Shown here: piece by piece, positions 63,240 through 64,000 of the stretch
How the letters are laid out: each line of letters opens with the position of its first letter
Numbering within the stretch: the stretch's first letter is position 1
Origin: Campylobacterota bacterium
Lineage (GTDB): Bacteria; Campylobacterota; Campylobacteria; Campylobacterales; Sulfurimonadaceae
Direction: 5' to 3'
Assembly (NCBI GenBank): GCA_040752835.1
Contig: JBFMGG010000004.1
Coordinates: 30,932 to 94,931 of the forward strand
Length of the DNA: 64,000 bases
Made by a program: the position numbers and the translations under genes
The notes under the pieces: model-generated
Told to the model about the DNA's origin: nothing
The model's input: only the letters and a program-made list of their open reading frames with translations
Database searches by the model: none

Positions 63240-64000
63240 CTACTGCAACAGTCTCAATACGTTCTGCTGAACGGCATTCGCCTGCGACATCGCGTATGAA
63301 CCCGACTGCGCAAGGATGTTCAGTTTCGCAAAGTTCGCCGATTCTGCCGCAAAGTCGACATCCCGAATCTGCGACTCCGCCGCCGTAACGTTCACCTGCG
63401 TAACCGAAATGTTCCGTACCGTAGCTTCCAGCTGGTTCTGTACCGATCCGATATCCGAACGGATACTGTTGATATCTTTCAGCGCATAGTCCGCTTTGAT
63501 AATCGCGAACTCTGCTTTTTTACGTGTCGTAACGTCTACCGTATCCAGTGTGTTCGCCGATGTAACAACAGAGTTGGCCAAAGCCGTTCCCGCATTATTG
63601 ACAACGGCAAAAGAACTACCTGCATCCAACCGAATGGTATATCCACCAGTCCCCGCTCCCGCTTCAATAACGCTCGCACGAATCGATACACCTTCCATTT
63701 GCGCATTTTTGTTAAAGAGGTCAACCAACCCCTGCGCATTCTCAAGACTGGTATTTCCAGTTGCTCCGTTGTATCCACCGGTAGAAATAGTAGTTGTTCC
63801 TACCCGTACCGCCAAACTGATCTGACTTGCGCCGCCCAATGTACCTGAACCGATAGCAGTTCCACCTGTACTTGTTGCGAATTCACCGATACTGGCGATC
63901 TGCGCATCCTCGATTGTAATCTTGACCGTCTCACCCGAATACGCACCGATGTGGAACGCTTTATTCTGGAAACCGCCGTTGAGCAGTGTCAATCCGTTGA
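63240..64000 (-). CDS. Flagellin, C-terminal part (5' end outside window)
   Basis: Last 253 residues of flagellin, the filament subunit. The conserved C-terminal D1-D0 helices are intact: [59 protein letters not shown]. The variable outer region is rich in Gly, Thr and Ser ([36 protein letters not shown]), which could carry O-linked glycans. It reads in frame up to the window edge, so the start is outside. It is convergent with maf and ends at a strong terminator. Confidence 0.95.
   Translation of the reverse strand, partial: NGLTLLNGGFQNKAFHIGAYSGETVKITIEDAQIASIGEFATSTGGTAIGSGTLGGASQISLAVRVGTTTISTGGYNGATGNTSLENAQGLVDLFNKNAQMEGVSIRASVIEAGAGTGGYTIRLDAGSSFAVVNNAGTALANSVVTSANTLDTVDVTTRKKAEFAIIKADYALKDINSIRSDIGSVQNQLEATVRNISVTQVNVTAAESQIRDVDFAAESANFAKLNILAQSGSYAMSQANAVQQNVLRLLQ

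Noticed and set aside
1..64000. CRISPR arrays, insertion sequences, prophage genes, tRNA or rRNA genes
   Set aside because: No regular direct repeats with spacers, no transposase or integrase motifs, no att-like duplications, and no T-loop-like sequence with cloverleaf pairing was found in the intergenic stretches. A covariance-model search (tRNAscan/Infernal) would be decisive.

Overview
The window looks like chromosomal DNA of a flagellated, free-living member of the Campylobacterota (Epsilonproteobacteria), most like the Sulfurimonas/Sulfuricurvum group. This is inferred from protein features: tandem DUF2393 proteins, a DUF3373 outer-membrane protein, a Maf/DUF115 flagellin-modification protein beside flagellin, a spc operon without rpmD (L30), and a zinc-ribbon S14. 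Most of the window has balanced to GC-rich codon use. Parts of 44.7-52.9 kb, 58.1-59.3 kb and 61.1-63.2 kb are visibly AT-richer.

Layout. 0-6.6 kb: N-carbamoylputrescine amidase (cut by the window edge), then on the minus strand a run encoding a highly acidic receiver-like protein, guanylate kinase, TatA and ArgS, a small PLD-like secreted protein, FliR and a LolD-type ATPase. 6.7-8.8 kb: rpsB-tsf with a long structured leader and a terminator. 8.9-31.5 kb: housekeeping and redox genes (DUF3373 protein, Bcp, aldehyde dehydrogenase, group II truncated globin, ilvE, SPFH protein, hisIE, two DUF2393 proteins, TIGR01212-type radical SAM, purF, dapB, trxB, trxA, di-haem cytochrome c peroxidase, a degenerate-GGDEF/EAL protein, YraN, a stand-alone formate dehydrogenase catalytic subunit, SDR, CvfB-like RNA-binding protein, ppnP). 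It ends with what looks like one gene broken by a frameshift in an A7 run at 29814-29820.

31.5-42.9 kb: upp, then the complete S10-spc operon from rpsJ to secY-map-infA on the minus strand, driven by a near-consensus promoter. 43-49.3 kb: an ATPase, rnhB, an inverse-autotransporter barrel coupled to a secreted protein, the SRP RNA gene with a strong promoter, and an overlapping operon of nucleosidase-like protein, spore-photoproduct-lyase-like radical SAM protein and SDR. The first gene of that operon appears to be leaderless.

49.3-64 kb: fliD behind a sigma28-like promoter, then a compact all-plus-strand island ending at Maf and a convergent flagellin gene. The island encodes a GmhA-type isomerase, a CgeB-like glycosyltransferase, two related radical SAM/SPASM enzymes, an NAD-dependent epimerase, a two-subunit transketolase, an unrecognised protein, a methyltransferase, a heptose kinase/nucleotidyltransferase with domains in the reverse order of HldE, and a second sugar-phosphate nucleotidyltransferase. 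Read together, transketolase could supply a long-chain ketose phosphate, GmhA isomerise it, the fused and separate nucleotidyltransferases activate it, and the radical SAM, epimerase and methyltransferase enzymes tailor it before transfer to flagellin. This pathway is inferred from context and is the best candidate here for an undescribed system.
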